Source: Aporhodopirellula rubra (GTDB lineage Bacteria; Planctomycetota; Planctomycetia; Pirellulales; Pirellulaceae). From it: a stretch of 64,000 bases of DNA. Numbering within the stretch: the first letter of the stretch is position 1; the number at the start of each line of letters is the position of its first letter. The stretch is from the NCBI RefSeq assembly GCF_014192335.1, contig NZ_JACHXU010000005.1, positions 349,842 to 413,841 of the forward strand, read 5' to 3'. This document shows positions 9,288 to 17,945 of this stretch, piece after piece. Under the pieces are notes generated by a model, which worked only from the letters and a program-made list of their open reading frames with translations, searched no databases and had not been told where the DNA came from. Both the position numbers and the translations under genes were made by a program.

Positions 9288-10508
9288 GTGAACCTTAAGA
9301 ATCCCAATCTCTGTTTGATGGAAGAAGGATTGCGCTGGTTTGGTCCCAACGACCCGGTGTCACTTTCTTATATCCGCCAAGCCGGCGCCAGTACCGTGTT
9401 TAGTTCGCTGCACCAGATTCCCTATGGCGAAGTTTGGCCACGTGATGCCATCCACGCGCGTCGCGAGCTGATCGAGGCGGCTGGATTGCGTTGGTCGGTT
9501 GTGGAATCAGTACCAGTGCACGAAGACATCAAGGTGGGGCAAGGTGACCTGAAGCCAATGTTCCGCAACTACACCGATACGCTACGTCACCTTGCCGACG
9601 AAGGTATCAACACGGTGATCTACAACTTCATGCCGGTTTTGGACTGGGTGCGCACGGAAATGAACTCGTTGCTTCCAGATGGATCCCGATGCCTACACTA
9701 TGATCCATCTCGGTTTGCGGCATTTGAGGTCTATGCATTGCGACGCAGGAATGCCGAAGCGGATTATACCGCCGAGCAACTCGCCGAAGCCAAGGTTTGG
9801 TGGGAAGGCTTGAACACGAATGATCAGCAGGCTTTCGTCCAATCCGTGATTGATGTATTTCCCGGTGTCAAATGGGGTTTAACCCTCGACCACATTCGTG
9901 CCATGCTCGCTCGTTACGATGGGATCGACAATGATCGTCTACGAAATAACCTCAAAACTTTTTTGCAGACGGTCGTGCCCGTCGCGGAAGAAGTCGGTGT
10001 TCGTTTGGCGATCCATCCTGACGATCCACCCTTTTCGGTTCTTGGCTTGCCGCGTATTGCCAGTACTGCCTCGGACATCGAGACCATCTTTAAGATGGTG
10101 GACAGTGACGCAAACGGCCTTTGCTACTGCACTGGCTCGTTCAGCGTCCGGGCGGACAACGATCTGTCGGCGATGGCTAAGCGATTTGCCTCGCGGATTC
10201 ATGCGGTCCACCTGCGTAGCACCCAACGATTACCGGACGGTTCGTTTTATGAGGCGGATCATCTGGCTGGGTCGGTGGGAATGCCAGCGGTGGTGCAAAC
10301 GTTGCTAGACGAACAGGATCGCCGTCGAGCTGAAGGACTGCCTGACTGGCAATTGCCCTTACGCCCCGACCATGGTCACACAATGATGGACGATCTAGAA
10401 AAACCTGTTGGAATAACTCCAGGATACTCGTGCATAGGTCGCATGCGTGGCCTCGCAGAGTTGCGAGGACTGATGCTCGGACTGCGCTATGCAGGTACGC
10501 AGAGATGA
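9288..10508 (+). CDS. uxuA: Mannonate dehydratase
   Basis: A 406-residue UxuA-type TIM-barrel dehydratase that converts D-mannonate to 2-keto-3-deoxygluconate with a divalent metal. Visible signatures are MEEGLRWFGPNDPVSL near the N-terminus, VVESVPVHEDIK, YNFMPVLDWVRT, LAIHPDDPP, FCTGS-like CYCTGSFSVR, HAVHLRS and LRPDHGH, which include the usual His and Asp metal ligands. It starts at GTG 9288, 3 bases after the SDR stop, so the two are probably translationally coupled. Its product is the substrate of the KDG kinase upstream. Confidence 0.95.
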   Translation: MNLKNPNLCLMEEGLRWFGPNDPVSLSYIRQAGASTVFSSLHQIPYGEVWPRDAIHARRELIEAAGLRWSVVESVPVHEDIKVGQGDLKPMFRNYTDTLRHLADEGINTVIYNFMPVLDWVRTEMNSLLPDGSRCLHYDPSRFAAFEVYALRRRNAEADYTAEQLAEAKVWWEGLNTNDQQAFVQSVIDVFPGVKWGLTLDHIRAMLARYDGIDNDRLRNNLKTFLQTVVPVAEEVGVRLAIHPDDPPFSVLGLPRIASTASDIETIFKMVDSDANGLCYCTGSFSVRADNDLSAMAKRFASRIHAVHLRSTQRLPDGSFYEADHLAGSVGMPAVVQTLLDEQDRRRAEGLPDWQLPLRPDHGHTMMDDLEKPVGITPGYSCIGRMRGLAELRGLMLGLRYAGTQR

Positions 10509-10666
10509 ATTGCCAAAATCGATTGATCGCACAACCCTTGGTTTATGCTGTTTCGCGGGAGCGGTTGGCTTGCCACCTGCCACCATCACCTCGTTCACAT
10601 AGCGGTCGGGAGCCGAAAACCTCAGTTGCGACCGCCGTGCCACAATCTTTTGGACATGCTTAGATC

Positions 10667-11758
10667 ATGAACGAATCAAGCGTGCAGCTATTGTTACGTG
10701 AACCTGACGAAACATCGCTCCATCGATGGATTTCTTGGATTGCCGTAGGGCTACTCTTGACCGGTTTGTTCGCAATTGGAGGCTTTGCGTTGTCGCTTCG
10801 ATCGCAAAAACTTCGAGCTGGCAGCGGGGCGGAACGCGGGCGGCCATTGGTTTTAAAGCTCGGCCATGGGCTCGATACCGCCCATCCAGTACACCTGGCC
10901 ATGGAATCGATGAAGGAACGCTTGGAAGAGCTTTCTGGCGGGACCGTGAGCATTGACATCTATCCCAGTTCAGTGCTGGGTTCGGAAACACAATGTATCG
11001 AACAACTTCAAAATGGCACTCTGGCAATGACAAAAACGTCGGCTGCGTCGTTGGAGAATTTCATTCCCTCGATGTCGGTCTTTGGGTTCCCGTACATCTT
11101 TCGTGATAGCGATCACTACTGGGCTGTCCTCAATGGTGAAATCGGCAACGAGTTGCTTCAGGATGGCGAACAGAAGTATCTTCGGGGGCTGTGTTACTAC
11201 GATGCTGGCAGTCGCAATTTTTACACCAAAAACACTCCCGTGCGCACGCCCGACGATCTGCGAGGTTTGAAAATTCGGGTTCAGAACAGCAGGACAGCAA
11301 TTGAGATGGTCAAGGCCATGGGCGGTGCACCCACTCCAATTGCTTGGGGGGAGCTGTACTCGGCACTTGCTCAAGGTACGGTTGATGGTGCTGAGAACAA
11401 TTTGCCCAGCTTTAGTACCAACAAGCACTATGAGGTTTGTAGGCACTTCACGCTTGATGGTCATACACGAATACCAGATCTGCTATTAGTCAGCACCCGA
11501 ATCTGGAACAAGCTCGATCCGCAAGTACAGGCTTGGCTGCAACAAGCCGCCACCGAATCCTCGGATTACCAGCGACAGCTGTGGGATCAAATGACGTTGG
11601 ATGCGATGGACCAGGTAAAAAGTGAAGGTGTCACGATTCATGAAATTGACATCAAGTCTTTTGCCGCGAAGGTCGCCCCGATGTTTGAGAACGTTGCATC
11701 CCTCGTGGTTCGCGATCTATTAACTAGAATCTCTAAAGTGAATGCTATCGAACACTGA
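10667..11758 (+). CDS. TRAP transporter solute-binding protein (DctP family)
   Basis: A 363-residue extracytoplasmic solute receptor. Residues ~20-45 form a membrane anchor or uncleaved signal. The mature part begins LKLGHGLDTAHPVH and carries family blocks GGTVSIDIYPSS, GSETQCIEQLQNG, GLCYYDAGSRNFY, and a substrate-carboxylate-binding Arg in LRGLKIRVQNS. AMGGAPTPIAWGELYSALAQGTVDGAENN is the strongest family signature (residues ~220-247). It captures an acidic sugar, probably glucuronate or a similar uronate, for the permease encoded by the next two genes. Substrate is inferred from the adjacent uxuA cluster. Confidence 0.92.
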   Translation: MNESSVQLLLREPDETSLHRWISWIAVGLLLTGLFAIGGFALSLRSQKLRAGSGAERGRPLVLKLGHGLDTAHPVHLAMESMKERLEELSGGTVSIDIYPSSVLGSETQCIEQLQNGTLAMTKTSAASLENFIPSMSVFGFPYIFRDSDHYWAVLNGEIGNELLQDGEQKYLRGLCYYDAGSRNFYTKNTPVRTPDDLRGLKIRVQNSRTAIEMVKAMGGAPTPIAWGELYSALAQGTVDGAENNLPSFSTNKHYEVCRHFTLDGHTRIPDLLLVSTRIWNKLDPQVQAWLQQAATESSDYQRQLWDQMTLDAMDQVKSEGVTIHEIDIKSFAAKVAPMFENVASLVVRDLLTRISKVNAIEH

Positions 11759-11815
11759 CCACACAATTCCTCCCACTCTTTGCTCCCTAACCGTACCCGC
11801 CATCACGACAGAATC

Positions 11816-12343
11816 ATGCTAACAATCGTATCGAAAATCAAGCAATGGACCACGCAAGCATTGGAAGTCGCCTTAATCCTTGCAGTGGCGATTCTGGTTC
11901 TGGATGTGGTGTGGGGGGTCATCACTCGCTATGCGATGGGACAACAAGCGAATTGGACGGAAGAGTTGGCAAGGTTTCTATTGATTTGGGTGTCGTTGTT
12001 GGGAGGAGCGGTGGCATTCGGCACGAAAGGGCATCTCGGGGTGGACTATTTCGTGAGCAAACTCCATCACGACGCGCGAAAGGGGATGGCGACTATCAGC
12101 CATTTCATTGTCCTGTTTTTCGCAGGGGGAATCTTTCTCTACGGCGGTGGCCGTGTTGTGATGGATACCTTGGCGATGGAACAAAGTACGCCTGCCCTGG
12201 GTTGGGAAATGGGACATGTGTACTTGGCATTGCCCATATCGGGAATTTTCATGGTGCTCTATACCATTGAAAATTTGATCGAGACCTTGTACACGCCAGC
12301 GGCAAACCTTCATGAGTCGGATTCACCGGAGGAATGGAACTGA
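11816..12343 (+). CDS. TRAP transporter small permease (DctQ family)
   Basis: A 175-residue integral membrane protein starting at ATG 11816 with four hydrophobic helices. The family signature is NWTEELARFLLIW (~residues 46-58), followed by GAVAFGTKGHLGVD. It forms the membrane complex with the large subunit encoded next; the two genes overlap by up to 10 bases, so expression is probably coupled. It belongs to the three-gene TRAP uronate uptake system with the upstream receptor gene. Confidence 0.92.
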   Translation: MLTIVSKIKQWTTQALEVALILAVAILVLDVVWGVITRYAMGQQANWTEELARFLLIWVSLLGGAVAFGTKGHLGVDYFVSKLHHDARKGMATISHFIVLFFAGGIFLYGGGRVVMDTLAMEQSTPALGWEMGHVYLALPISGIFMVLYTIENLIETLYTPAANLHESDSPEEWN

Positions 12344-13692
12344 TGGGCACAATTGCATTGCTTCTAGTGGTTATGTTCGCAATCTTGTTGGTCATGGATG
12401 TACCGATTGCGGTTGCCATAGCTCTGTCGACGTTTGTTGCGATTTTGGCGGAAGGTTCCGATCCAACGGTGGTAGTCGCGGCAAATATGGCCAATGGCGT
12501 GAACAGCTTTGCCCTGCTTGCGATCCCGTTTTTTATTCTCTCAGGGCACTTGATGGGACGCGGAGGGATGGCGGGGCGTTTGATTGATTTCGCAGGAACA
12601 TTGGTTGGATTCCTTCCAGGTGGTTTGGCGTATGTGAATACGCTGACATGCATGCTATTCGGATCAATTTCTGGATCCGCGGCAGCGGCGGTGTCGTCGG
12701 TAGGTGGATTCATGATTCCAGAAATGAATCGGAAGGGCTATAACCGGGAGTTCAATGTGGCTGTTACCACCACTGCTGCGACAACTGGATTGCTGATTCC
12801 GCCGAGCAACATCATGATCGTTTATTCGGTGGCTGCCGGGTCCGTATCGATTGCGGCGATGTTTGTCGCTGGCGTGCTACCTGGCTTGATCAGCGGCTTC
12901 TTTATTATGTTGGTGTGTGGCATTTTCTCCCATCGAAACCGTTACCCATGTGAACCTCGTTCATCATTGAAAGAGATAGTCACTAGCTTTCGTCGCGCGT
13001 TCCTCAGCCTTTTTCTGATCATCGTTGTGATCGGTGGAATTTTGGCGGGAGTCTTCACGGCAACTGAAGCCGCAGCGATCGCTGTGGTGTACGCACTCGT
13101 GCTTTCCGTGATCGTTTATCGCGAAATTCAACTCGCCGAATTGCCCGACCTATTACTTCAGACTGGGATTACGACGGCGGTTGTGATGCTCCTGATCGGC
13201 GCCAGTTCGGGAATGAGCTGGATCATGACGATGGCCAATATCCCTCAAACCGTCAGCGCGACCTTGTTGGGGCTATCGGACAGCCCTATTGTGATTCTGT
13301 TGACGATCAATGTTCTTCTGCTCTGCGTTGGTACATTCATGGACATGACGCCAGCCGTGCTGATCTTCACGCCAATCTTTTTGCCAGTCGTGGAACGATT
13401 GGGCATGCATCCAGTTCATTTCGGTATCATGATGATCGCCAACCTTTGCATTGGGCTCTGTACGCCTCCGGTTGGCACCTGTCTTTTCATCGGCTGTGGC
13501 GTGGGAAAGACGACGATTGCCAAAGTTACTAGAACTATGCTGCCTTTTTTTGCGGCGATGACCGTGGCGTTGTTTGCAATCACCTACATTCCGACAACTT
13601 CACTCTGGTTACCCGTACAGACCAAGCAGCTCAAAGCAGAGGACGTTGATAAGTACACCTTCATGAACATCGAATCGAGTAGCAAGCGCTAA
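12334..13692 (+). CDS. TRAP transporter large permease (DctM family)
   Basis: A ~450-residue, about 12-helix permease that carries the substrate with sodium symport. DctM features include the N-terminal VMFAILLVMDVPIAVAIA, IPFFILSGHLMGRGGMAGRL, the loop SGSAAAAVSSVGGFMIPEM, TGLLIPPSN, EAAAIAVVYAL, and near the end GMHPVHFGIMMIANLCIGLCTPPVGTCLF. The start is ATG 12334 inside the dctQ 3' end, or ATG 12343 as an ATG/TGA overlap. It is the last gene of the uronate block. Confidence 0.93.
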   Translation: MELMGTIALLLVVMFAILLVMDVPIAVAIALSTFVAILAEGSDPTVVVAANMANGVNSFALLAIPFFILSGHLMGRGGMAGRLIDFAGTLVGFLPGGLAYVNTLTCMLFGSISGSAAAAVSSVGGFMIPEMNRKGYNREFNVAVTTTAATTGLLIPPSNIMIVYSVAAGSVSIAAMFVAGVLPGLISGFFIMLVCGIFSHRNRYPCEPRSSLKEIVTSFRRAFLSLFLIIVVIGGILAGVFTATEAAAIAVVYALVLSVIVYREIQLAELPDLLLQTGITTAVVMLLIGASSGMSWIMTMANIPQTVSATLLGLSDSPIVILLTINVLLLCVGTFMDMTPAVLIFTPIFLPVVERLGMHPVHFGIMMIANLCIGLCTPPVGTCLFIGCGVGKTTIAKVTRTMLPFFAAMTVALFAITYIPTTSLWLPVQTKQLKAEDVDKYTFMNIESSSKR

Positions 13693-13749
13693 CCACCGCC
13701 ATATTGAGACTTGACGAAGCACCAAAGCTTTGTCCCGCTTTCGTTGCGG

Positions 13750-14816
13750 TCCATCAGTAATTATCGTGGGTAGAGCTTGAGTCTACTGAGGTGGTGACCA
13801 GATCCCGGGCGCGTCCTGTAGAGGGCGAGCGAGCAGAGGTCGCCTGGCCTCGGATGCGTCAGACTTCGAATGAAGGTTCCAGTCACAGAGTCGAATTGAG
13901 CACCTACCGTGTTGCCAGAGATCCCCAGCAGTTGCAGGCACATATCGTTCAAGCGATCATTTCTGGCGTCAGCGCCCGGGGCGTCGAAGAGATCAAGCAA
14001 AATTCTACTGGTGTGAAACAGTCCAACGTTTCGCGTCTTTGGCAAGAGGCTGGCAGCAAGTTCATCGAACAACTGCGAGGCAATGACCTCAGTTCAACGA
14101 ACTGGGGTGCTTTGATGCTTGACGGCATTCGTTTAAGCAAAGATCAGACGGCCCTGGTGACACTTGGAATCGACTGCGAAGGCCGTAGGCATGTCTTGAA
14201 TTTGCACTGGACAGTAGTGAAAACTTGGAGGTCTCGCGTGAACTGATGAGTCACATCGTCAACCGCGGATTCAATTGCGACTATCGGTTGCACGCAAGGC
14301 TCGACGGCAGCGATGCCCGTCGCTCTGCCGTGTTGGAGTTCTTCGCTAATGCGGTCATTCAGCGTTGCTTGGTCCACAGAAAGCGAAACATCAAGGGCAA
14401 GCTCTCGAAGCGTAATTAGGGCGAACTAGCGTCTGTTCACGCGTCTTCGCAGCGTTCAAGGAATCGAACCTCCGATGGAAGTCACTGGCGAGCTCACCGC
14501 GTTTCCGAAACCGATCAACACCGAGGCGTATCGGAGTCTGAACGAAGCCGGTGACAACCTGCTGGCGCGGCATTGATTTAGCGTTCCCAGCACGATACTC
14601 CGTTCACTGCTGAGCACCAACGCGATCGAGGACGCGTTATTGAATACCCGACCCAAGCTTGGCCGCGTGACGCGGTTTTGGGTTGAGACCGATCAAGCCA
14701 ATCGTTGGCTTTCGTATGCATTGCTGGAAGCTGAGAAAGGCTTACGCAAAATCTCTGGCCATGCTTCACTTGGGCAGCTGATCGCGGCTCTGCCACGCCC
14801 CAAAACCCGATCCTGA
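13750..14816 (+). pseudogene. Decayed IS256/mutator-type transposase
   Basis: Pieces of one transposase can be read in order but in broken frames. 13791-14246 gives PVEGERAEVAWPRMRQ, LSTYRVARDPQQL, GVSARGVEEI and LMLDGIRL. A shifted frame gives VLEFFANAVIQRCLVHRKRNIKGKL and stops at 14417-14419. A third piece has an in-frame TGA at 14574 and then STILRSLLSTNAIEDALLN, RFWVETDQANRWLSYALLEAE and GLRKISGHASL to the stop at 14814-14816. The ILRSLLSTNAIE and CxxHKxRN-type motifs are typical of IS256-family enzymes. At least two frameshifts and two stops show it is dead. It separates the uronate cluster from the glycosyltransferase cluster. Terminal inverted repeats were not identified. Confidence 0.85.
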
Positions 14817-14847
14817 ATAAGTTGCCCTCGCCCGATAGCGTCCGAGT

Positions 14848-15534
14848 TCAAGCTTCCTTTGCTCGACGACGATCGAGATGTGCTTTCAACGTTTTTAAGT
14901 ATTCGCTTCTGGCGTCTCGGCGACGAACTCCCGTGTTCTGGTCATGGATACGGCGTTCCAAAATGATCGCATCCGATCGATGAGATCGTAAACCGAGGGA
15001 TTTCGACCTTGAAAACCAATCGATGAATTCGCCCACGGTCAATTCGGTGTTAAACCATCCGACTTTATGAAACCGCTCGGTGGGTATCAAAAGAGTCCCT
15101 GCCACTTCACCCTCATGAAATTCGGGCAACTTTGTGTCGGCCAACGGATGCGAAGCGTCATAGAACTGTCGGACACGACCGGTAATTAAATCTATCTCAG
15201 CAAAGTCTTCCGCGATCGTCAGTTGCCGCTGCAGCTTATCTGGACTCCAAAGGTCATCGGCATCCAAAAACGCCAATAGCTCTCCCGTGCAAATCTTCAC
15301 GCCCGCGTTGCGTGCCGCCCCAATCCCTCCGTTTGATTGGCGAATCACCTTAATACCGGGAGTGTCGCTGGCGATTTGGAACGTCCGATCCGTCGATCCA
15401 TCATCGACCACAATAATTTCGATGTTCGAGTGTGCTTGAACGCGAACGCTATTGATCGCCTCCAACAAAAATCGTTCTGCGTTGAACGCAGGAATCACGA
15501 CGCTTACCGATACATCACTATCGCCCACACTCAT
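14848..15534 (-). CDS. GT2 family glycosyltransferase
   Basis: A 228-residue GT-A fold glycosyltransferase. The start is ATG 15534, which overlaps the stop of the preceding gene as ATGA, so it is probably translationally coupled; an upstream-open frame is only the shadow of that neighbour. Visible motifs are VSVVIPAFNAERFL, IEIIVVDDGSTD with the nucleotide-sugar-binding aspartates, GGIGAARNAGV, and the metal-binding DxD equivalent FLDADDLW. It would transfer a sugar from an NDP-sugar to an unknown acceptor. It is the last gene of the PqqD-HprK-GT2-GT2 run and is a close relative of the gene before it. Confidence 0.9.
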   Translation of the reverse strand: MSVGDSDVSVSVVIPAFNAERFLLEAINSVRVQAHSNIEIIVVDDGSTDRTFQIASDTPGIKVIRQSNGGIGAARNAGVKICTGELLAFLDADDLWSPDKLQRQLTIAEDFAEIDLITGRVRQFYDASHPLADTKLPEFHEGEVAGTLLIPTERFHKVGWFNTELTVGEFIDWFSRSKSLGLRSHRSDAIILERRIHDQNTGVRRRDARSEYLKTLKAHLDRRRAKEA

Positions 15535-16229
15535 TCGGCTGCCTTGGATTGGTCTGAGTTCTTCATTTTCAGTGCCCGCTGTCGTTCGACAGAACGTCGC
15601 ATTAGTTGCAATCGTTCGGCATGCATTTGAGCCACGTTGCTGGTAAGACTGCCTTGACGTTTTCGGTAGGCCAACACCGTATCCGGCAGACATTGCGACC
15701 GAATCCCCAATTGTCTCGCTCGCGCGAACCAATCGAAGTCGTCACTCGTGCGGAGTCGTTCATCAAACAACCCTACGTGCTCAAATACTTCCCGGCGAAA
15801 TAGTCCAGCGCCGAGTAAAAAACCTCGCATCACCTTGGCAGGTTCGCTGGCATCTTCCGTAGACGTAAGCGATGGTGTCTCGACAACCTTCGCAGCCCCC
15901 CACACAAATTGGTTTGCGGGATCACCCTGCAATGCCGTCAACAAAGTCGCGAGATGCCCGGGCAGCCATATGTCATCGGCATCTAAGAAAGCGATCACTT
16001 CTCCCGATGCCGCATCGAGCCCCGTGTTTCGTGCTCCGGCAGCGCCGCGGTTTTCTTGCTCGATGCACCTCACGTCTGAGAACTTGCGAGCGACCGCCGC
16101 CGTGCCATCGGTTGAACCGTCATCGACAACAATGACTTCAAGTTGATGGTAGGCTTGCTGTTGAATACTCCCGATCGCCTCGGACAAATATCTCGCGACA
16201 TTGTAGGCGGGAATTACAACAGAAATCAT
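15531..16229 (-). CDS. GT2 family glycosyltransferase
   Basis: A ~232-residue GT-A enzyme from ATG 16229; a TTG at 16247, overlapping the kinase gene's end, is an alternative start. Motifs are ISVVIPAYNVARYL, LEVIVVDDGSTD, NRGAAGARNTGLD and FLDADDIWL, with the two Asp-containing sugar-nucleotide and metal sites. The C-terminal half has ERLRTSDDFDWFARARQLG, common in GT2 enzymes found beside PqqD/HprK proteins. The acceptor is unknown: a modified peptide or a surface glycan are both possible. It lies 10 bases or less downstream of the kinase gene and overlaps the next GT2 gene. Confidence 0.9.
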   Translation of the reverse strand: MISVVIPAYNVARYLSEAIGSIQQQAYHQLEVIVVDDGSTDGTAAVARKFSDVRCIEQENRGAAGARNTGLDAASGEVIAFLDADDIWLPGHLATLLTALQGDPANQFVWGAAKVVETPSLTSTEDASEPAKVMRGFLLGAGLFRREVFEHVGLFDERLRTSDDFDWFARARQLGIRSQCLPDTVLAYRKRQGSLTSNVAQMHAERLQLMRRSVERQRALKMKNSDQSKAAE

Positions 16230-16239
16230 CGGTTGCGTG

Positions 16240-17343
16240 TCAGACAAGATTGGTGGCCTCCTCTCGCAAAAGGTTATCCAATGCACCGGGCGAGGAAGGA
16301 ATCCGCCCCAACTCCAATCGATAGGCAGGCAGCTGCCGAATGCATTTCGCCAGAAACGAAAACCCGGCGCTTTCCCGAGACGCGTGTTGCAACACCGTTG
16401 AAGGAGCAAGCCCCCTGAGAGCTTCCGCACGGGACGTCGGCACGCATCGCGATTGCTCTCGGTCCGTGATGACCGGACAAACAATGGCGACGATTCGCAT
16501 TTCACGCTTCAGTTGAGCGCGGAAGGATCGATGGATAAAGAAAAGTGACTTGCCTTCGGGTCCGATGTTCCGGACCACTCGATCTTTCCAGTCCGGAAAG
16601 TGTTCCTGCAGCAATCGGGTGTGAAGTTTCGCGGAGTTGTAAAGACTAAACGCCGTCGGATGTGGCTGCAGCATCACGAGCACATAGTCATCACTGACGT
16701 AATCCATTCCCGCGTCCAAACACGCGATCGCCGTCGTGGATTTCCCCCGGCCACCACGTCCGACAATCAGAACGCCCTCACCAGCACGCCCAATCACGGC
16801 GGCGTGTGCGACCTGGCCTCCGTTATCCTCTGCCCACCACGAAAAAAGTGTTCGAAACGGGGCCGCAATCTCCCAGTACGAAAGCTGTTCCACACGATTG
16901 ATAAAATAGATCGCCTTCCGCTCCTGCCGACTCCACAGTTGAAGAAAACCACAGGACGGCACATGACTAACGAAAACGTCGCCGTGATCGCGGCGCCACG
17001 CATCGTTGTCGCCGATGCTCTGCTCATCGGTCAGCCAGGGCGGGCAGGGGCATTCGGCATCCATGTCATCGCCGCAGAAAATCAAAATTTCAAAAGGCCC
17101 GCTCGTATTCCCCGTTTGAAGATCGGCGTTTGACTCTGCCGCCCTCTCATCGCGATCGATAAGGTGTTCCAAAGGATCGGTGAGGAAGCTCAATCGCTCG
17201 CCGGCGAAACGCAGTCGAATCGGATGACCAGCGAGTTCGCAGACAACCGTCGTTTCACCCACTCGATTCGCTTCAGTTTGAAACGATTCGACCATCCGAT
17301 GAAAATACTCGTTGAGCAATGAATCGCCGCTGGATTCCTTCAC
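16240..17343 (-). CDS. HprK-like P-loop kinase
   Basis: A 367-residue protein starting at GTG 17343 with an AGGA about 10 bases upstream, 12 bases after the PqqD-like gene. Residues ~1-170 are a variable N-terminal domain. Residues ~178-300 carry the HPr-kinase-like core: HAAVIG, a P-loop at G195-T203 (VGRGGRGKSTTA) and the DYVSDDYVLV aspartates (~215-222). True HprK has an extra phosphorylase loop and an HPr substrate; here the neighbours are PqqD, NTP_transf_5 and GT2. In lasso-peptide loci homologous kinases phosphorylate a peptide serine (established for some). That this one does so is inference, since no precursor peptide was seen. Confidence 0.82.
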   Translation of the reverse strand: MKESSGDSLLNEYFHRMVESFQTEANRVGETTVVCELAGHPIRLRFAGERLSFLTDPLEHLIDRDERAAESNADLQTGNTSGPFEILIFCGDDMDAECPCPPWLTDEQSIGDNDAWRRDHGDVFVSHVPSCGFLQLWSRQERKAIYFINRVEQLSYWEIAAPFRTLFSWWAEDNGGQVAHAAVIGRAGEGVLIVGRGGRGKSTTAIACLDAGMDYVSDDYVLVMLQPHPTAFSLYNSAKLHTRLLQEHFPDWKDRVVRNIGPEGKSLFFIHRSFRAQLKREMRIVAIVCPVITDREQSRCVPTSRAEALRGLAPSTVLQHASRESAGFSFLAKCIRQLPAYRLELGRIPSSPGALDNLLREEATNLV

Positions 17344-17355
17344 GACGTTGTCATC

Positions 17356-17784
17356 CTAAGTTGCCTTGGATTGAGGCCAGCCACGCTCATCGATTTCGTG
17401 GATTGGGTCCAACAACAATTGCTCGGACATGTCGTCGTACTTTTCGAATACGAGCTTGGTATAGGCACCGTCAAATGTGGGAACGACCAACGCGGGTTTT
17501 TGCGGGGCATCGACCACGGCGACCAAATCTTCTCGCAACATCCCAGCGATGAACGCGTCGATTTCTTGCTCCACATCGTTTTTCGGCAATCCGTAATGAG
17601 TCGCAATCGCGTCTGCGATCTCGGTGGGTGACACACCGGCAAAGAGCCAGTGGCACACACTCGCGGACGTGTGCCGCACGCTGAAATAGCAGCCCGTCTC
17701 GAAATGGAGAAGAATGAACTCGCCGTCCAACAATTCTCCAACAACCTGTGGTTCGTTCAATTTGTAGAACGGCTGGCTCGTCAT
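17356..17784 (-). CDS. PqqD-family protein with conserved C-terminal tail
   Basis: A 142-residue protein from ATG 17784, preceded by AAAGAGAG. Residues ~10-85 fit the PqqD/RRE fold that binds leader peptides: GELLDGEFILLHFETGCYF, then SASVCHWLFAGVSPTEIADAI and an all-helical end. An extra ~55-residue tail follows, holding VVPTFDGAYTKLVFEKYDDM and LLLDPIHEIDERGWP at the extreme C-terminus. That tail is not part of the PqqD fold. It opens the - strand operon (kinase, two GT2s) and is divergent from the nucleotidyltransferase gene with ~160 bases between. A role as peptide-binding partner of the kinase is inference. Confidence 0.83.
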   Translation of the reverse strand: MTSQPFYKLNEPQVVGELLDGEFILLHFETGCYFSVRHTSASVCHWLFAGVSPTEIADAIATHYGLPKNDVEQEIDAFIAGMLREDLVAVVDAPQKPALVVPTFDGAYTKLVFEKYDDMSEQLLLDPIHEIDERGWPQSKAT

Positions 17785-17945
17785 GACGGGTGACTCTCTT
17801 TGAAAGCGAGATCCAATAGGCTGGTGAAAAGACACCGTTCGGATGCTAAGAATCCATTTCGGCAAGCCCGTTTCGGCTTTTCCTTTCACGGGATAAATTA
17901 GAGGTTCGTAGAGTCTCTGCCAACCCAGACAATCGTGAAATCCAA
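17785..17945. promoter_or_regulatory. Divergent intergenic region of the PqqD/nucleotidyltransferase cluster
   Basis: A 161-base spacer between the starts of the divergent PqqD-like (- strand) and NTP_transf_5 (+ strand) genes. It must hold both promoters, or one of them must start further inside. No clear -35/-10 pair or palindrome was recognised. On the - strand an AAAGAGAG Shine-Dalgarno-like run precedes the PqqD start. Confidence 0.5.

Noticed and set aside
15535..15732. Longer start for the second GT2 gene
   Set aside because: This part overlaps the end of the first GT2 gene in another frame. The ATGA overlap at 15531-15534 gives the correct start.
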